Below, one piece after another: positions 1-9,105 of a DNA stretch of 62,908 nt. Both the position numbers and the translations under genes were made by a program. Every line of letters begins with the position of its first letter. Positions within the stretch are counted from its first letter, which is position 1. The notes below the pieces were generated by a model. It saw only the letters and a program-made list of their open reading frames with translations, was not told the origin of the DNA and searched no databases. Origin of the DNA: an uncultured Ruminococcus sp. Lineage in GTDB: Bacteria > Bacillota > Clostridia > Monoglobales > Monoglobaceae. The stretch covers positions 1 to 62,908 of the forward strand of contig CACWIG010000005.1 in NCBI GenBank assembly GCA_902760955.1, read 5' to 3'.

Positions 1-101
1 AGGTCACACCTGTTCCCATTCCGAACACAGTAGTTAAGCTTCTTAGCGCTGAAAATACTTGACGGGCGACCGTCCGGAAACATAAGTCGCCGCCGGAACT
101 A
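1..101 (+). rRNA. rrf: 5S ribosomal RNA, 3' part
   Basis: The window opens inside a 5S rRNA. The conserved loop B/C segment (CACACCTGTTCCCATTCCG followed by AACACAG and AGTTAAGC) lies at positions 4-41, and the GC-rich 3' helices follow. The 5' strand of helix I lies before the window, so the gene is partial. It marks the end of an rRNA operon and is followed directly by tRNA genes. The exact 3' end is uncertain by a few bases. Confidence 0.9.
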
Positions 102-102
102 T

Positions 103-137
103 TCTTTAGAGAACAGAGAAATTCTGTTCTCTAAAGA
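103..137 (+). terminator. 15-bp perfect hairpin after 5S rRNA
   Basis: Perfect inverted repeat: TCTTTAGAGAACAGA at 103-117 and its complement at 123-137, with a 5-nt loop, followed by a short T-run (ATTTTTAT). It sits between 5S rRNA and tRNA-Asn. It could be a partial terminator or an RNase processing stem, since the tRNAs follow without an obvious promoter. Confidence 0.5.
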
Positions 138-153
138 CATTTTTATAACATAT

Positions 154-229
154 TCCTCTATAGCTCAGTTGGTAGAGCATGCGGCTGTTAACCGCAGGGT
201 CGTTGGTTCGAGTCCAACTGGAGGAGCCA
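154..229 (+). tRNA. tRNA-Asn (GTT)
   Basis: A complete cloverleaf can be drawn. The acceptor arm TCCTCTA pairs with TGGAGGA, the anticodon loop CTGTTAA (185-191) presents GTT, and the T-loop is GTTCGAGTC. A CCA end is encoded at 227-229. It is the first of three tRNAs after 5S rRNA. Confidence 0.96.
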
Positions 230-232
230 TAA

Positions 233-307
233 GGCTCCGTGGTCAAGCGGTCAAGACACCGCCCTTTCACGGCGGTAACAGGGGTTCGATTCCCCTCGGA
301 GTCACCA
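233..307 (+). tRNA. tRNA-Glu (TTC)
   Basis: The acceptor GGCTCCG pairs with CGGAGTC (one G-U pair). The anticodon stem CCGCC/GGCGG encloses CTTTCAC, giving anticodon TTC at 266-268. CCA is encoded at 305-307. It lies 3 nt after tRNA-Asn, so the two are surely co-transcribed. Confidence 0.96.
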
Positions 308-350
308 AAAATTCAAGCAGTAGTCTTTGGCTGCTGCTTGATGTATAATT

Positions 351-427
351 GGACCTTTAGCTCAGTTGGTTAGAGCAACCGGCTCATAACCGGTCGGTCC
401 GGGGTTCGAGTCCCTGAAGGTCCACCA
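351..427 (+). tRNA. tRNA with CAT anticodon (Met elongator or Ile2)
   Basis: The acceptor GGACCTT pairs with AAGGTCC. The anticodon stem ACCGG/CCGGT encloses CTCATAA, giving anticodon CAT at 385-387, and CCA is encoded. The first acceptor pair is G-C and the anticodon stem lacks the GGG/CCC run of initiators, so it is not tRNA-fMet. Elongator Met and lysidine-modified Ile2 cannot be separated from the sequence alone. Confidence 0.93.
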
Positions 428-431
428 AAAG

Positions 432-467
432 AAAAATCCTTTTTGCGAAAGCGGAAAGGATTTTTTT
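432..467 (+). terminator. Rho-independent terminator of the rRNA/tRNA operon
   Basis: A long stem of about 15 pairs, with two G-U pairs, encloses a GAAA tetraloop (447-450). It is followed by seven T residues at 461-467. It lies 5 nt after the last tRNA. Confidence 0.93.
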
Positions 468-513
468 AATGCGTAATGAATAATAAAGCTGGTTTTGCCT
501 TGATGAATGCTTA

Positions 514-543
514 TTGACAGCTATAGAAAAACTGTGCTAAAAT
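514..543 (+). promoter_or_regulatory. sigma-A promoter for the histidine phosphatase gene
   Basis: TTGACA at 514-519, an 18-nt spacer, and TAAAAT at 538-543. It lies 52 nt upstream of the start at 596. Confidence 0.75.
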
Positions 544-595
544 TTAACTATATTCTTAGTTTTTTACGAAAACTAAAGCGGTAGGAGGATATAAT

Positions 596-1300
596 ATGCT
601 TTTATATATAATTCGTCACGGCGAACCCGATTACACCACCGATACCCTTACAAAACGAGGAATACTACAGGCTGAAGCGGTTGGCAAAAGAATTGCGGAT
701 AGCAAAATTGATATGATATTTTCCTCGCCAATGGGTAGGGCAAGACAGACTGCGGAGCCTGCCTGTCGCAACCTTGGTCTTGATTGCCATATCGAAGAAT
801 GGACTCATGAAATCGGAAACGAAAAATATACACTCTTTCCCGATGGAGTGAAAAAGTCGGTTACATATGTTCAAAACACATATTACAGAGAGAACGGCAA
901 TTATGACTTAGGCTACCACAGGGCATTTGAGTGTCAAGGTCTTAATACATCAGGTATGAAGTCAGCCGTGTCCTATATAGAAGAAAATGGCAACAGATTT
1001 TTAGAAAGCTTGGGATATAAGGCAGAAAACGAGAATTATCGTATTATCAAGCCAAATGACAAGAAAATAGCTTTATTTTGTCACTCGGCTTTTGCAAGAG
1101 CGTGGGTATCCGTTCTTTTGCATATTCCCATAAATGTTATGTGGGCATCTTTTGGCTACACTCACACAGGTGTGACAATAATCGAATTTAAGAATAACGA
1201 AAACAGAATTACGGCACCGAAGTGTCTTTGCTATTCCGACACCTCGCATCTGTACTCGGCAAAGCTTGATATGAAATACGACAACTATATAGAAATATAA
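596..1300 (+). CDS. histidine phosphatase family protein
   Basis: A 234-residue protein of the phosphoglycerate mutase-like histidine phosphatase superfamily (PF00300). The catalytic RHGE motif is at residues 7-10 (phospho-acceptor H8). The second phosphate-binding Arg lies in SSPMGRARQTAE (about 43-54), and the second catalytic His is in FCHSAFARAW (H163). There is no signal peptide, so it is cytoplasmic. The start follows a GTAGGAGGAT ribosome site. It has its own promoter, and the next gene has another, so it is probably monocistronic. The substrate (sugar phosphate, cofactor phosphate or other) cannot be read from the sequence. Confidence 0.85.
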   Translation: MLLYIIRHGEPDYTTDTLTKRGILQAEAVGKRIADSKIDMIFSSPMGRARQTAEPACRNLGLDCHIEEWTHEIGNEKYTLFPDGVKKSVTYVQNTYYRENGNYDLGYHRAFECQGLNTSGMKSAVSYIEENGNRFLESLGYKAENENYRIIKPNDKKIALFCHSAFARAWVSVLLHIPINVMWASFGYTHTGVTIIEFKNNENRITAPKCLCYSDTSHLYSAKLDMKYDNYIEI

Positions 1301-1339
1301 AACATCTTTTTTACATATAATTTATAATTGCAATTTAAT

Positions 1340-1369
1340 TTGACAAATATTCTGTTTATATGTTACAAT
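1340..1369 (+). promoter_or_regulatory. sigma-A promoter for the dehydrogenase-ABC operon
   Basis: TTGACA at 1340-1345, an 18-nt spacer, and TACAAT at 1364-1369. It is 41 nt upstream of the ATG at 1410. Confidence 0.75.
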
Positions 1370-1409
1370 AAAGTTTGTTATACTGTTATGGAATGGAGGT
1401 AATAAGGAT

Positions 1410-2498
1410 ATGGATAATTATTCAATGTTTATGCCTAATTATTCTATCGGCGGCAATGTATATGACAACATATCCGAAATATGCGGTCTGTACGGAACTA
1501 CAGCAGTAGTCATAGGCGGCCATAAGGCAATGGCGGCGGCAAAAGATGCTCTTGACGCAGCATTAAGCGACAGTTCCATATCAATATGTGATTATGTGTG
1601 GTATGGTGGAGAATGCAGTTATAACAACGCCGAAACCACCGCTCAGCTAAGTTCAGTAAAAAATGCTGATATGATTTTTGCCGTAGGCGGCGGCAAGGCA
1701 ACCGACACAGCAAAGCTTATTGCTGATATGTTGGATAAGCCTGTCTTTGCTTTTCCTACCATAGCATCTAACTGTTCCTGTTGTACAAGTGTTTCAATTA
1801 TATATACGGACGAAGGAGTGTTTATAAAGCCGCACTTTTTCTCAAAACCGCCCGTACATTCATTTATAAATACCGAAATAATAGCCCAAAGCCCTGCAAA
1901 ATATTTATGGGCAGGTATGGGCGATACCTACGCCAAATACTACGAGGCAACAGTTTCTGCCAGAGGCGAAATATGTGAGCATTTTACAGCGTTTGGTGTT
2001 GCGGCGTCTAAGATGTGTGTTGACCCTATACTGCAATACGGCAAATCAGCAATGGAGGCAATATCAAACAACAAGGTGACATATGAGTTTTCGCAAGTTG
2101 TACTTGCCATTTGCGTAACAACGGGTATAGTTTCAATAATGCTGACTAAAGACTTAACACCCGATTACAACAGCGGACTTGCGCACGCAGTGTTCTATGC
2201 CCTTACCTCCATAGAAGAGGTCGAGAAAAACCACTTACACGGCGAGGTTGTTGCCTTTGGAATACTGCTGATGTTGCTTGTTGATAAAAACTTAACCGAG
2301 TTTGAGAAGATTTACCGCTTTAACAAAAGTGTAAAATTGCCCACAAGAATATCGGATATAGGCATATCACGCAAGCAATTTGAGGACATAGTGGATAAAA
2401 TCCCTGATATGTCGGATATACGCCATTGGCCGTACAGAGTGACAACAGATATGATTTTAGATGCTGTTGACTATCTTGAAAAGTATAATATAAATTAA
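1410..2498 (+). CDS. GldA-like iron-containing alcohol dehydrogenase family protein
   Basis: A 362-residue metal- and NAD(P)-dependent polyol/alcohol dehydrogenase of the glycerol dehydrogenase branch. GGGKATDTAK (residues 93-102) is the nucleotide-binding turn. D172 in GMGDTYAKYYEA, H259 in GLAHAV and H277 in HLHGEVV match the three family metal ligands. RBS GGAGG precedes ATG 1410. The ABC importer genes start 28 bp downstream with no terminator between, so this enzyme may act on an imported compound or simply be co-transcribed. Related proteins include glycerol dehydrogenases and hydroxycarboxylate dehydrogenases, so the substrate is uncertain. Confidence 0.82.
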   Translation: MDNYSMFMPNYSIGGNVYDNISEICGLYGTTAVVIGGHKAMAAAKDALDAALSDSSISICDYVWYGGECSYNNAETTAQLSSVKNADMIFAVGGGKATDTAKLIADMLDKPVFAFPTIASNCSCCTSVSIIYTDEGVFIKPHFFSKPPVHSFINTEIIAQSPAKYLWAGMGDTYAKYYEATVSARGEICEHFTAFGVAASKMCVDPILQYGKSAMEAISNNKVTYEFSQVVLAICVTTGIVSIMLTKDLTPDYNSGLAHAVFYALTSIEEVEKNHLHGEVVAFGILLMLLVDKNLTEFEKIYRFNKSVKLPTRISDIGISRKQFEDIVDKIPDMSDIRHWPYRVTTDMILDAVDYLEKYNIN

Positions 2499-2526
2499 CA
2501 TATAATATAAATATGGAGGAATTATT

Positions 2527-3513
2527 ATGAAATTTTTAAAACCACTTTCAATTTTTACAGCACTTATTGTACTTGCAATGTCAATCTGCGGATGTACTCA
2601 ATCACAGTCAGGTGAAACTGCATCTGCAAAGGACGAAAAAATAGCTGTTATTCAGCTTGTTTCAAACGACGCTTTTGACCAAATGCGTGACGGCTTTGTA
2701 GACACAATGAAGGCAGACGGCTACACAGACGATAGCTTTACATTGATGAACGCAAACGGCGACCAATCACAGTTGCCAACACTTGTTCAAAATGCAATAT
2801 CATCAAATGTTGATTTGATTGTAACTGTTGCAACACCTGCAACAGCCGCAGTTGTATCAGCAGATACAGATATTCCTAATCTCTTTATTGCAGTTTCTGA
2901 CCCAATCGGCAACAAGATAATCTCAGATTGGAATACCATAGACCACAACTCAACAGGTACATCAAACCCTATCCCTGCTGACAAGATTATGGAGCTTGCC
3001 TCCACTCTCACCCCTGGATATTCAAAGGTTGGTATGATGTGCAATCCTGCTGAGAAAAACGCTGTCAGCACTTGTAACGCTGTTAAGAAATATCTTGATG
3101 AACAGGGAATAAGCTACATTCAAAAAGATGTTGTTGACCCTGCAACAGATGTTGTAACCGCAGTTGACGCACTTATCTCAGAAAATGTTGATATAATATT
3201 TGTTCCTAACGATTCAAGCTTACAGAGCTATATGGGCACAATTGCAGGCAAAGCAACCGAGGCTAAAATTCCTACATACGGAAGCTCAGCAGTTATGCCT
3301 GCAACAGGTGCACTCGGTGCCGTTGCTATAAGCGACTTTAACATTGGTGCAAAAACTGCCGAAATGGCAAAACAGCTCTTTGCAGGGACAGATATAAAGG
3401 ATATTCCTTCAATTCCTGTTGAGGCGGACGAAACATCTATCAACAAAACAACTGCATCAAAGCTCGGTATTGAACTTCCTGCAGACTTGAAGGTAGACAA
3501 AGAATACGAATAA
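2527..3513 (+). CDS. ABC transporter substrate-binding lipoprotein (PF04392, TrpX-like)
   Basis: A 328-residue secreted lipoprotein. It has a hydrophobic signal and a lipobox ending in ICGC, with Cys23 as the lipidated residue, followed by a Ser/Thr/Gly linker. The rest shows the two-lobed periplasmic-binding fold of the PF04392 family (NANGDQSQLPTLVQ, VTVATPATAAVV, GMMCNPAEKN). The best-studied members bind tryptophan or tyrosine. It is the first transporter gene of a binding protein-permease-ATPase operon. No T-box lies upstream, so amino-acid control by that route is not supported and the ligand remains open. Confidence 0.85.
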   Translation: MKFLKPLSIFTALIVLAMSICGCTQSQSGETASAKDEKIAVIQLVSNDAFDQMRDGFVDTMKADGYTDDSFTLMNANGDQSQLPTLVQNAISSNVDLIVTVATPATAAVVSADTDIPNLFIAVSDPIGNKIISDWNTIDHNSTGTSNPIPADKIMELASTLTPGYSKVGMMCNPAEKNAVSTCNAVKKYLDEQGISYIQKDVVDPATDVVTAVDALISENVDIIFVPNDSSLQSYMGTIAGKATEAKIPTYGSSAVMPATGALGAVAISDFNIGAKTAEMAKQLFAGTDIKDIPSIPVEADETSINKTTASKLGIELPADLKVDKEYE

Positions 3514-3533
3514 TTTATTGGAGGTACAAAGCT

Positions 3534-4433
3534 ATGTCTTTGGTTCTCGGGGCATTGCAAATCGGGTTTATACTCGGAATGCTCGCAATCGGAATATACA
3601 TATCATTCAGAATTTTAAACGTCCCCGACTTGACCGCTGAGGGAAGCTATGCTCTTGGTTTGGTAACTTCTGCGGTTATGACCGTTGCAGGCCATCCCTA
3701 TTTGGGGCTTGTCGCCGCAACTCTCGCAGGTATGGCGGCAGGTTGCGTTACGGGCTTTCTTTCAACAAAGCTCAAAATCGCACCTATTCTCGCAGGAATA
3801 ATCACTATGAGCAGTCTATACACCATCAATCTGATGATTATGGGCGGAAACCCAAACATATCTGTATTTGACTGCGACACAGTATTCAGAGCCGCATATA
3901 AGCTGTTACCGATGTTAAAAAAAGAGGTTGTTAAGGTTATTGTGGGTGCTGTTTTTGCTATATTCTGCAGCGGTGTTGTAATCTGGTTTTTTAGAACAGG
4001 AATAGGCCTTTCCATACGTGCTGTGGGCGACAACGAAGATATGGTAAGAGCATCTTCTATAAATGCGGATTTTGCAAAGACTATTGGCCTTGCGATTGCC
4101 AACGGCCTTATTGCCCTCTGTGGAGGCGTATATGCACAGTACATAGGCAATGCTGATGTAAGTGCAGGTGCAGGAATGCTTATTATAGGTTTGGCATCTG
4201 TTATTATAGGCGAGGTTATAATTGTCAAACGCAGTCTTGTTTGGGGAATTATCAGTGCTGTTTTAGGCTCTATTATTTATAGAGGAATTATTACGGTTGT
4301 TACGGGATTTCACTTTTTGCCGTCATATTCAACCAAGTTAGTGTCAGCAATAATAGTTGCTCTTGCACTTGCTGTTCCTGCTATAAAAGAGCGTATTTCG
4401 ATTATGAAAAAAGGTGGTGCAAAAAATGCTTGA
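3534..4433 (+). CDS. ABC transporter permease (TrpY-like, BPD_transp_2 type)
   Basis: A 299-residue integral membrane protein of the branched-chain/simple-sugar type permease fold (PF02653). About eight hydrophobic segments span the length. The segment GIGLSIRAVGDNEDMVRASSINADFAKTIG, cited here by its ends only (residues about 159-188), is the cytoplasmic coupling loop that contacts the ATPase. It starts 20 bp after the binding-protein gene behind GGAGG. Its stop overlaps the start of the ATPase gene, indicating translational coupling. Confidence 0.85.
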   Translation: MSLVLGALQIGFILGMLAIGIYISFRILNVPDLTAEGSYALGLVTSAVMTVAGHPYLGLVAATLAGMAAGCVTGFLSTKLKIAPILAGIITMSSLYTINLMIMGGNPNISVFDCDTVFRAAYKLLPMLKKEVVKVIVGAVFAIFCSGVVIWFFRTGIGLSIRAVGDNEDMVRASSINADFAKTIGLAIANGLIALCGGVYAQYIGNADVSAGAGMLIIGLASVIIGEVIIVKRSLVWGIISAVLGSIIYRGIITVVTGFHFLPSYSTKLVSAIIVALALAVPAIKERISIMKKGGAKNA

Positions 4434-5223
4434 TATAAAAAATCTTTCAAAGACCTTTGCACCAGGCACACCTAATGAACATAAGGCTCTTGACAACCTT
4501 TCGCTTCACCTGGATAAAGGTGAGTTTGTAACCATTATCGGCTCCAACGGAGCGGGAAAGTCCACATTGTTTAATGCCATTTGCGGTACATTTATTGCTG
4601 ATGCAGGCAGTATTACACTCAATGGTACAGATATTACCTCTGTGCCTGACTACAAACGCTCAAAACAAATCGGAAGAGTTTTTCAGGACCCTATGAAGGG
4701 TACAGCACCTAACCTCACCATTGAGGAAAATATTGCACTTGCATATTCACGCCGAAAGAGCTTTAATCTGTCCGCCGCTATTAAGAAAAGCGAACGTACC
4801 CTCTTTCGCGAAAGACTTGCCTCATTTGGTATGGGACTTGAGGACAGAATGAAGACAAAGGTTGGTCTTTTGTCAGGCGGTCAACGCCAGGTTGTCACTA
4901 TGCTTATGTGCACAATCGTAACACCTAAGCTGTTACTCCTTGACGAGCATACGGCGGCATTAGACCCTGCAACCTCTGAAAAAATAATGGAAATCACAAA
5001 CAATGTTATAAAAGAAAATAACCTGACAACAATGATGATTACACATAATATCAATTCTGCCTTGAAAACAGGCACACGTACAATTATGATGGACTCGGGC
5101 AATATTATACTTGATTTAAAGGGTGAGGAAAGAGAAAATATGTCCCTTTCTGACCTGCTGAATATGTATAACAGCAAAAGTAGTAAGCAGTTCGACAACG
5201 ACAGAATTTTGCTCAGCCATTGA
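4426..5223 (+). CDS. ABC transporter ATP-binding protein (TrpZ-like)
   Basis: The ATPase subunit, 265 residues from the chosen ATG 4426 (MLDIKNLSKTF). Walker A is GSNGAGKST (about residues 39-47), the signature is LSGGQRQ, Walker B is LLLLDEHTAALD and the switch His is in MITHN. The DEH in place of DEP is typical of this subfamily. An upstream in-frame GTG at 4414 is less likely, because the AAAGGTGG ribosome site lies over it, about 8 nt before 4426. The first 8 bp overlap the permease gene. The protein acts on the inner face of the membrane with the preceding permease. Confidence 0.88.
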   Translation: MLDIKNLSKTFAPGTPNEHKALDNLSLHLDKGEFVTIIGSNGAGKSTLFNAICGTFIADAGSITLNGTDITSVPDYKRSKQIGRVFQDPMKGTAPNLTIEENIALAYSRRKSFNLSAAIKKSERTLFRERLASFGMGLEDRMKTKVGLLSGGQRQVVTMLMCTIVTPKLLLLDEHTAALDPATSEKIMEITNNVIKENNLTTMMITHNINSALKTGTRTIMMDSGNIILDLKGEERENMSLSDLLNMYNSKSSKQFDNDRILLSH

Positions 5224-5241
5224 TATAACCTTGATGTTAAT

Positions 5242-5292
5242 AAAACCTCTATGATATTTTCAGTATATACTGATGTATCATAGAGGTTTTTT
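5242..5292 (+). terminator. terminator of the ABC operon
   Basis: A 15-bp perfect stem (5242-5256 with 5276-5290) is followed by a T-run. The loop holds a 12-bp perfect palindrome, CAGTATATACTG, at 5261-5272, so the hairpin has a second hairpin on top. The left arm starts with AAAA, so it may also work for the converging glycosyltransferase gene. Confidence 0.85.
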
Positions 5293-5305
5293 GATATATT
5301 GTATT

Positions 5306-5334
5306 TTGTAGGGCTCGGCGTCCTCGACGAACCG
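5306..5334. repeat. TGTAGGG hairpin element, type beta (GGTTCGGCG/CGACGAACC core)
   Basis: An imperfect hairpin beginning TTGTAGGG and ending CGACGAACCG. It is one of about 18 dispersed short palindromes in the window and lies between convergent genes. Confidence 0.8.
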
Positions 5335-5397
5335 TTTGGTATCATCATATCCGCAAATAATAAAAAGGACCTCAAAGCGAGATCCTTTAATTTTTAG

Positions 5398-6660
5398 TTA
5401 TGCCTGTGCGTTTTCTCCGCATATATCTGACAAGGACTTAGATACTGTGTGTGAGATAGGCTTCCACTCAATTTTGCGGAAAAGAGCCACAATAGCAATC
5501 GGAACATATGTCAGCATAAACAACGGGAATGTGAAAAGATATAACACTCTTTTTGGCTTACTGCAGTGAATACTTTTCCATTCAGTGATAGCAGTGATGC
5601 TTCCCAAGAGGAAGAACATTCCATAGAAGTTCATAATAGTCTGAACAAGTGTCTTGATTAACATAGGTAAATCGGGCGAATGTGTTATAGCGCCAATAGG
5701 TATCGCAATAATGTTGATAGCTATGCTGACAAGGGTTAAAAGCATTGCGGGCATAATCGTCATAAGCATATCAAAGCAAGAGAAGCTACCCTTTAATATA
5801 CCCTTGAAGAGCTTTGCACCGTAGTTAGCAAAAACCTGATAAAAACCCTTCGCCCATCTGAGACGTTGAGTATATGATTGATTAAATGCTGTTGGCTGTT
5901 CGTCATATAAAACAGCGTTAGCACAGTAACCAATCTTTTCGCCCTTAATTATACTGTCGGTTGTGAACTCAATATCCTCTGTAAGAAGGTGATGAATCCA
6001 ACCGCCGTTTTCACGGATAACATCAGCACTTACCAAGAAACCTGTACCTGATACAGCACAGCTTGTGCCAAGGTGCATTCTCGCATTATTGAGATATCTT
6101 GCCTCACGCAAGAACCACAATGAATATCCTGCTGAAATCCAATTTGTATCATAGTTTTTAGAATTTCTGTAACTTGTTATAATACGGTATCCATTATCAA
6201 ATACCTTGTTCATTTCTTTAATGAAATTAGGGTCAAGAACATTGTCCGCATCAAAAATCATATATGCCTCATAGTTTTTATCAGCGTGCTCTGTATCTAT
6301 TATTTTGAACAACCAATCAAGAGCATATCCCTTGCCGACCTGTTCTTTGTTAAAGCGTTCATAAACAATAGCGCCTGCATTTCTTGCAACCTCTGCTGTG
6401 TTATCGGTGCAGTTATCTGCTATAACAAAGATGTCAACCAAGTCTGATGGATAATTCTGCGAGCGAATGCTGTTGATTAAGTTGCCGATAACTCCGCTTT
6501 CATTTCTTGCAGAAACAACAACAGCATAGCGGTGTTGCTTTTTGGCAATGAACTTTAATGGTTTCTTGAGAAGTCCGACAAAGATGTAGAAAAATTGGTA
6601 CGCATAACATAGTGTGAAAATTACTGAAATGATACAGTTGAAAACGATAATAGCTTTCAT
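5398..6660 (-). CDS. membrane glycosyltransferase, family 2
   Basis: A 420-residue processive-type GT2 enzyme. There is an N-terminal membrane segment (about 3-31). The GT-A domain starts AVVVSARNE (46-54), with the metal/nucleotide DAD at 137-139, the catalytic TED at 227-229 and QRLRW at 265-269, the motif of synthases such as hyaluronan and poly-GlcNAc synthases. Two to three further membrane segments follow (about 300-390). It probably polymerises or exports a surface glycan using a UDP-sugar. RBS GAGGAGA precedes the ATG. No partner genes lie next to it. It converges on the ABC operon. Confidence 0.85.
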   Translation of the reverse strand: MKAIIVFNCIISVIFTLCYAYQFFYIFVGLLKKPLKFIAKKQHRYAVVVSARNESGVIGNLINSIRSQNYPSDLVDIFVIADNCTDNTAEVARNAGAIVYERFNKEQVGKGYALDWLFKIIDTEHADKNYEAYMIFDADNVLDPNFIKEMNKVFDNGYRIITSYRNSKNYDTNWISAGYSLWFLREARYLNNARMHLGTSCAVSGTGFLVSADVIRENGGWIHHLLTEDIEFTTDSIIKGEKIGYCANAVLYDEQPTAFNQSYTQRLRWAKGFYQVFANYGAKLFKGILKGSFSCFDMLMTIMPAMLLTLVSIAINIIAIPIGAITHSPDLPMLIKTLVQTIMNFYGMFFLLGSITAITEWKSIHCSKPKRVLYLFTFPLFMLTYVPIAIVALFRKIEWKPISHTVSKSLSDICGENAQA

Positions 6661-7126
6661 ATTTTATTCTCCTCGACTTTAAGTCTGATTTATGAGTATT
6701 TACACCCAAATTTTTTCTGCTCTTATTTTTAATATTTTCCATACACATTTATATACTGTAAATATTAAAAAAATATAAATAAAATATAAATATTTTATAA
6801 ACTATACACAATTTGCTAAAAGCACTAATAAAAATAGGCGTTAAAAAGACTTTTTTGTATATCTTTGCACCTGATTATATGGACATTATTCATATGCTGA
6901 TATAATATGATATATAAATATTGCACAAAGATAACATTTGTATATCATTATTGAATTATTTTTGTATTAATATATGGAATTAACAAGTAAATTATGAAAG
7001 ATTTGATTTACAAGACATATAATTGGCAGTATTTTCGGTGGTTTTTAGCAAATATTGATGTTTACAAGCGAGCAAAATTATGATATACTCATTAAGTTAC
7101 ATAAGAAGGAATGGGGTAATATAGCG
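6661..7126. other. 466-bp AT-rich divergent intergenic region
   Basis: Lies between the divergently transcribed glycosyltransferase gene and typA. It must hold both promoters, but I see no hexamer pair good enough to call, no ORF with a ribosome site, and none of the dispersed repeats. Confidence 0.6.
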
Positions 7127-8950
7127 ATGAAAAGAGAAGATTTAAGAAATATTGCTATAATAGCACACGTTGACCACGGTAAAACAACATTGGTTGACGA
7201 AATGTTAAAGCAGGGGGCAGTGTATAGAGAGAACCAGGTTGTTGAAGAAAGAGTTATGGATAACAATGACCTTGAACGTGAGAGAGGTATTACAATTCTT
7301 GCAAAGAATACCTCTGTATACTATGACGACATAAAAATGAATATTATAGACACACCTGGACACGCCGACTTCAGCGGTGAGGTTGAGCGTATCTTGAAGA
7401 TGGTTAATGGTGTAATACTTCTTGTAGATGCGGCGGAGGGACCAATGCCGCAGACAAGATTTGTTTTGCAGAAGGCGCTTGAGATGAACCATCGTGTTAT
7501 AATCGTTGTAAACAAGATTGACAGACCTGATGCAAGACTTGATGAGATACCTGATGAAATACTTGATTTGCTTATCGAGCTTGATGCCAATGACGAGCAG
7601 CTTGAAAGTCCTATTATATTCTGTTCAGGCAGAGCGGGTACGGCTTCGCTTTCTCAATACGAACAGGGAAAGGATTTAAAGGTTTTATTTGAAACAATTA
7701 AGAACTATATTCCTGCACCCGAAGGCGACGAAACAGCTCCTGTTCAGATGCTTGTTTCATCTATAGATTACAATGACTATGTGGGTAGAATTGCAATCGG
7801 CAGAATTGAAAGAGGTGTCTTAAAGCAAAATCAGGAGGTTATGATTTCCGAATATCACGAAAAGCATCAGCCATACAAGTCAAAGATAGTAAACATTTAT
7901 CAGATTGACGGACTTGGGAAAAAACAAGTTCAAGAGGCAATGGTAGGCGATATTGTATGTTTCTCGGGTGTAACAGATATTATGATTGGTGACACCATTA
8001 CGGATACAGAGAATGTAGAGCCGCTGCCTTTCGTAAAGATAAGTGAGCCTACAATAGAGATGACGTTTTCGGTAAACGACAGTCCTTTTGCAGGCAGGGA
8101 CGGCAAGTTTGTAACATCAAGACAACTCCGCGACAGACTTATGAGAGAGATGTTAAAGGACGTTTCACTCCGAGTTGAAGACGGAGAAACAACAGACTCG
8201 TTTAAGGTTGCAGGCAGAGGTGAAATGCATATTTCCATATTGATAGAAACTATGCGTCGTGAAGGTTACGAGTTTTCAGTAAGCACACCAAGAGTATTAT
8301 TCAAAGAGATAGACGGCGAAAAGTGCGAGCCTGTTGAAAAGCTGACCATAGATGTTCCCGAAAGTGCAATGGGACCCGTTATGGAAAAAATGGGAGAGAG
8401 AAAAGGTGAGCTTGTTCAGATGGCACCTCAGGGCGACAGAATGCGTCTTGAATATAAAATTCCCGCAAGAGGATTGTTGGGTTACAGAAATGAATTCCTT
8501 ACCGACACAAGAGGTGAGGGAATTATGAACTCGGTATTTGACAGCTATCAGCCGTTTAAGGGCGAGATTACAAGACGTCATACAGGCTCTCTTGTTTCAT
8601 TTGATACAGGTGAAGCTGTGGGTTATGGTATATTTAAGGTTCAGGACAGAGGAACAATGTTTATAACGCCTGGGGTTCAGGTATATGAGGGAATGATTGT
8701 CGGCTGGTCGCCTAAGAGTGAGGACATAAACGTAAATGTATGTAAGAAAAAACAGCTTACCAACACACGTGCATCAGGAAGCGATGAGGCACTCAGACTC
8801 GTTCCGCCGCAGATACTCAGCTTAGAGGGTTGTCTTGAATTTTTGGCAGACGACGAGCTGTTGGAGGTAACGCCTAATAATTTAAGATTGAGAAAACGAA
8901 TACTCAATAATCAGTTAAGAGCAAAAGCTAACGCACATAAAAAAGGCTAA
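7127..8950 (+). CDS. typA: ribosome-associated GTPase TypA/BipA
   Basis: A 607-residue translational GTPase of the elongation factor family that binds the ribosome and supports assembly and stress or cold growth. G1 is AHVDHGKTT, switch 2 is DTPGHADF, G4 is NKID, followed by beta-barrel, EF-G III/V-like and BipA-specific C-terminal domains (GYRNEFLTDTRGEG). I place the start at 7127 (MKREDLRN), where all family members begin, rather than at an in-frame ATG 72 nt upstream. The GGAATGGGG stretch just upstream is a moderate ribosome site. It is a single gene. Confidence 0.95.
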   Translation: MKREDLRNIAIIAHVDHGKTTLVDEMLKQGAVYRENQVVEERVMDNNDLERERGITILAKNTSVYYDDIKMNIIDTPGHADFSGEVERILKMVNGVILLVDAAEGPMPQTRFVLQKALEMNHRVIIVVNKIDRPDARLDEIPDEILDLLIELDANDEQLESPIIFCSGRAGTASLSQYEQGKDLKVLFETIKNYIPAPEGDETAPVQMLVSSIDYNDYVGRIAIGRIERGVLKQNQEVMISEYHEKHQPYKSKIVNIYQIDGLGKKQVQEAMVGDIVCFSGVTDIMIGDTITDTENVEPLPFVKISEPTIEMTFSVNDSPFAGRDGKFVTSRQLRDRLMREMLKDVSLRVEDGETTDSFKVAGRGEMHISILIETMRREGYEFSVSTPRVLFKEIDGEKCEPVEKLTIDVPESAMGPVMEKMGERKGELVQMAPQGDRMRLEYKIPARGLLGYRNEFLTDTRGEGIMNSVFDSYQPFKGEITRRHTGSLVSFDTGEAVGYGIFKVQDRGTMFITPGVQVYEGMIVGWSPKSEDINVNVCKKKQLTNTRASGSDEALRLVPPQILSLEGCLEFLADDELLEVTPNNLRLRKRILNNQLRAKANAHKKG

Positions 8951-8980
8951 ATAATTATGGGCTGTTAAAAAAGCACTTTT

Positions 8981-9010
8981 CGGGACGTCGAGGACGCCGT
9001 CCCCTACAAT
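8981..9010. repeat. TGTAGGG hairpin element, type alpha (GGGACGTCG/CGCCGTCCC core)
   Basis: An imperfect palindrome ending CCCCTACAAT, just after typA. It is the same element as at 9938, 33621, 34738, 58843 and 62709. Confidence 0.85.
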
Positions 9011-9045
9011 ATATATTTTGTATGATATTTAAACATAATATAAAA

Positions 9046-9074
9046 TGTAGGGTTTGGCGATTTCCGACGAACCG
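9046..9074. repeat. TGTAGGG hairpin element, type beta, diverged
   Basis: Starts TGTAGGGTTTGG and ends CCGACGAACCG. It pairs with the alpha element 36 bp upstream to fill the typA-mtnN gap. Confidence 0.75.
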
Positions 9075-9105
9075 TTATGTTTGACTTTTTTAACAGCCTT
9101 AATTT

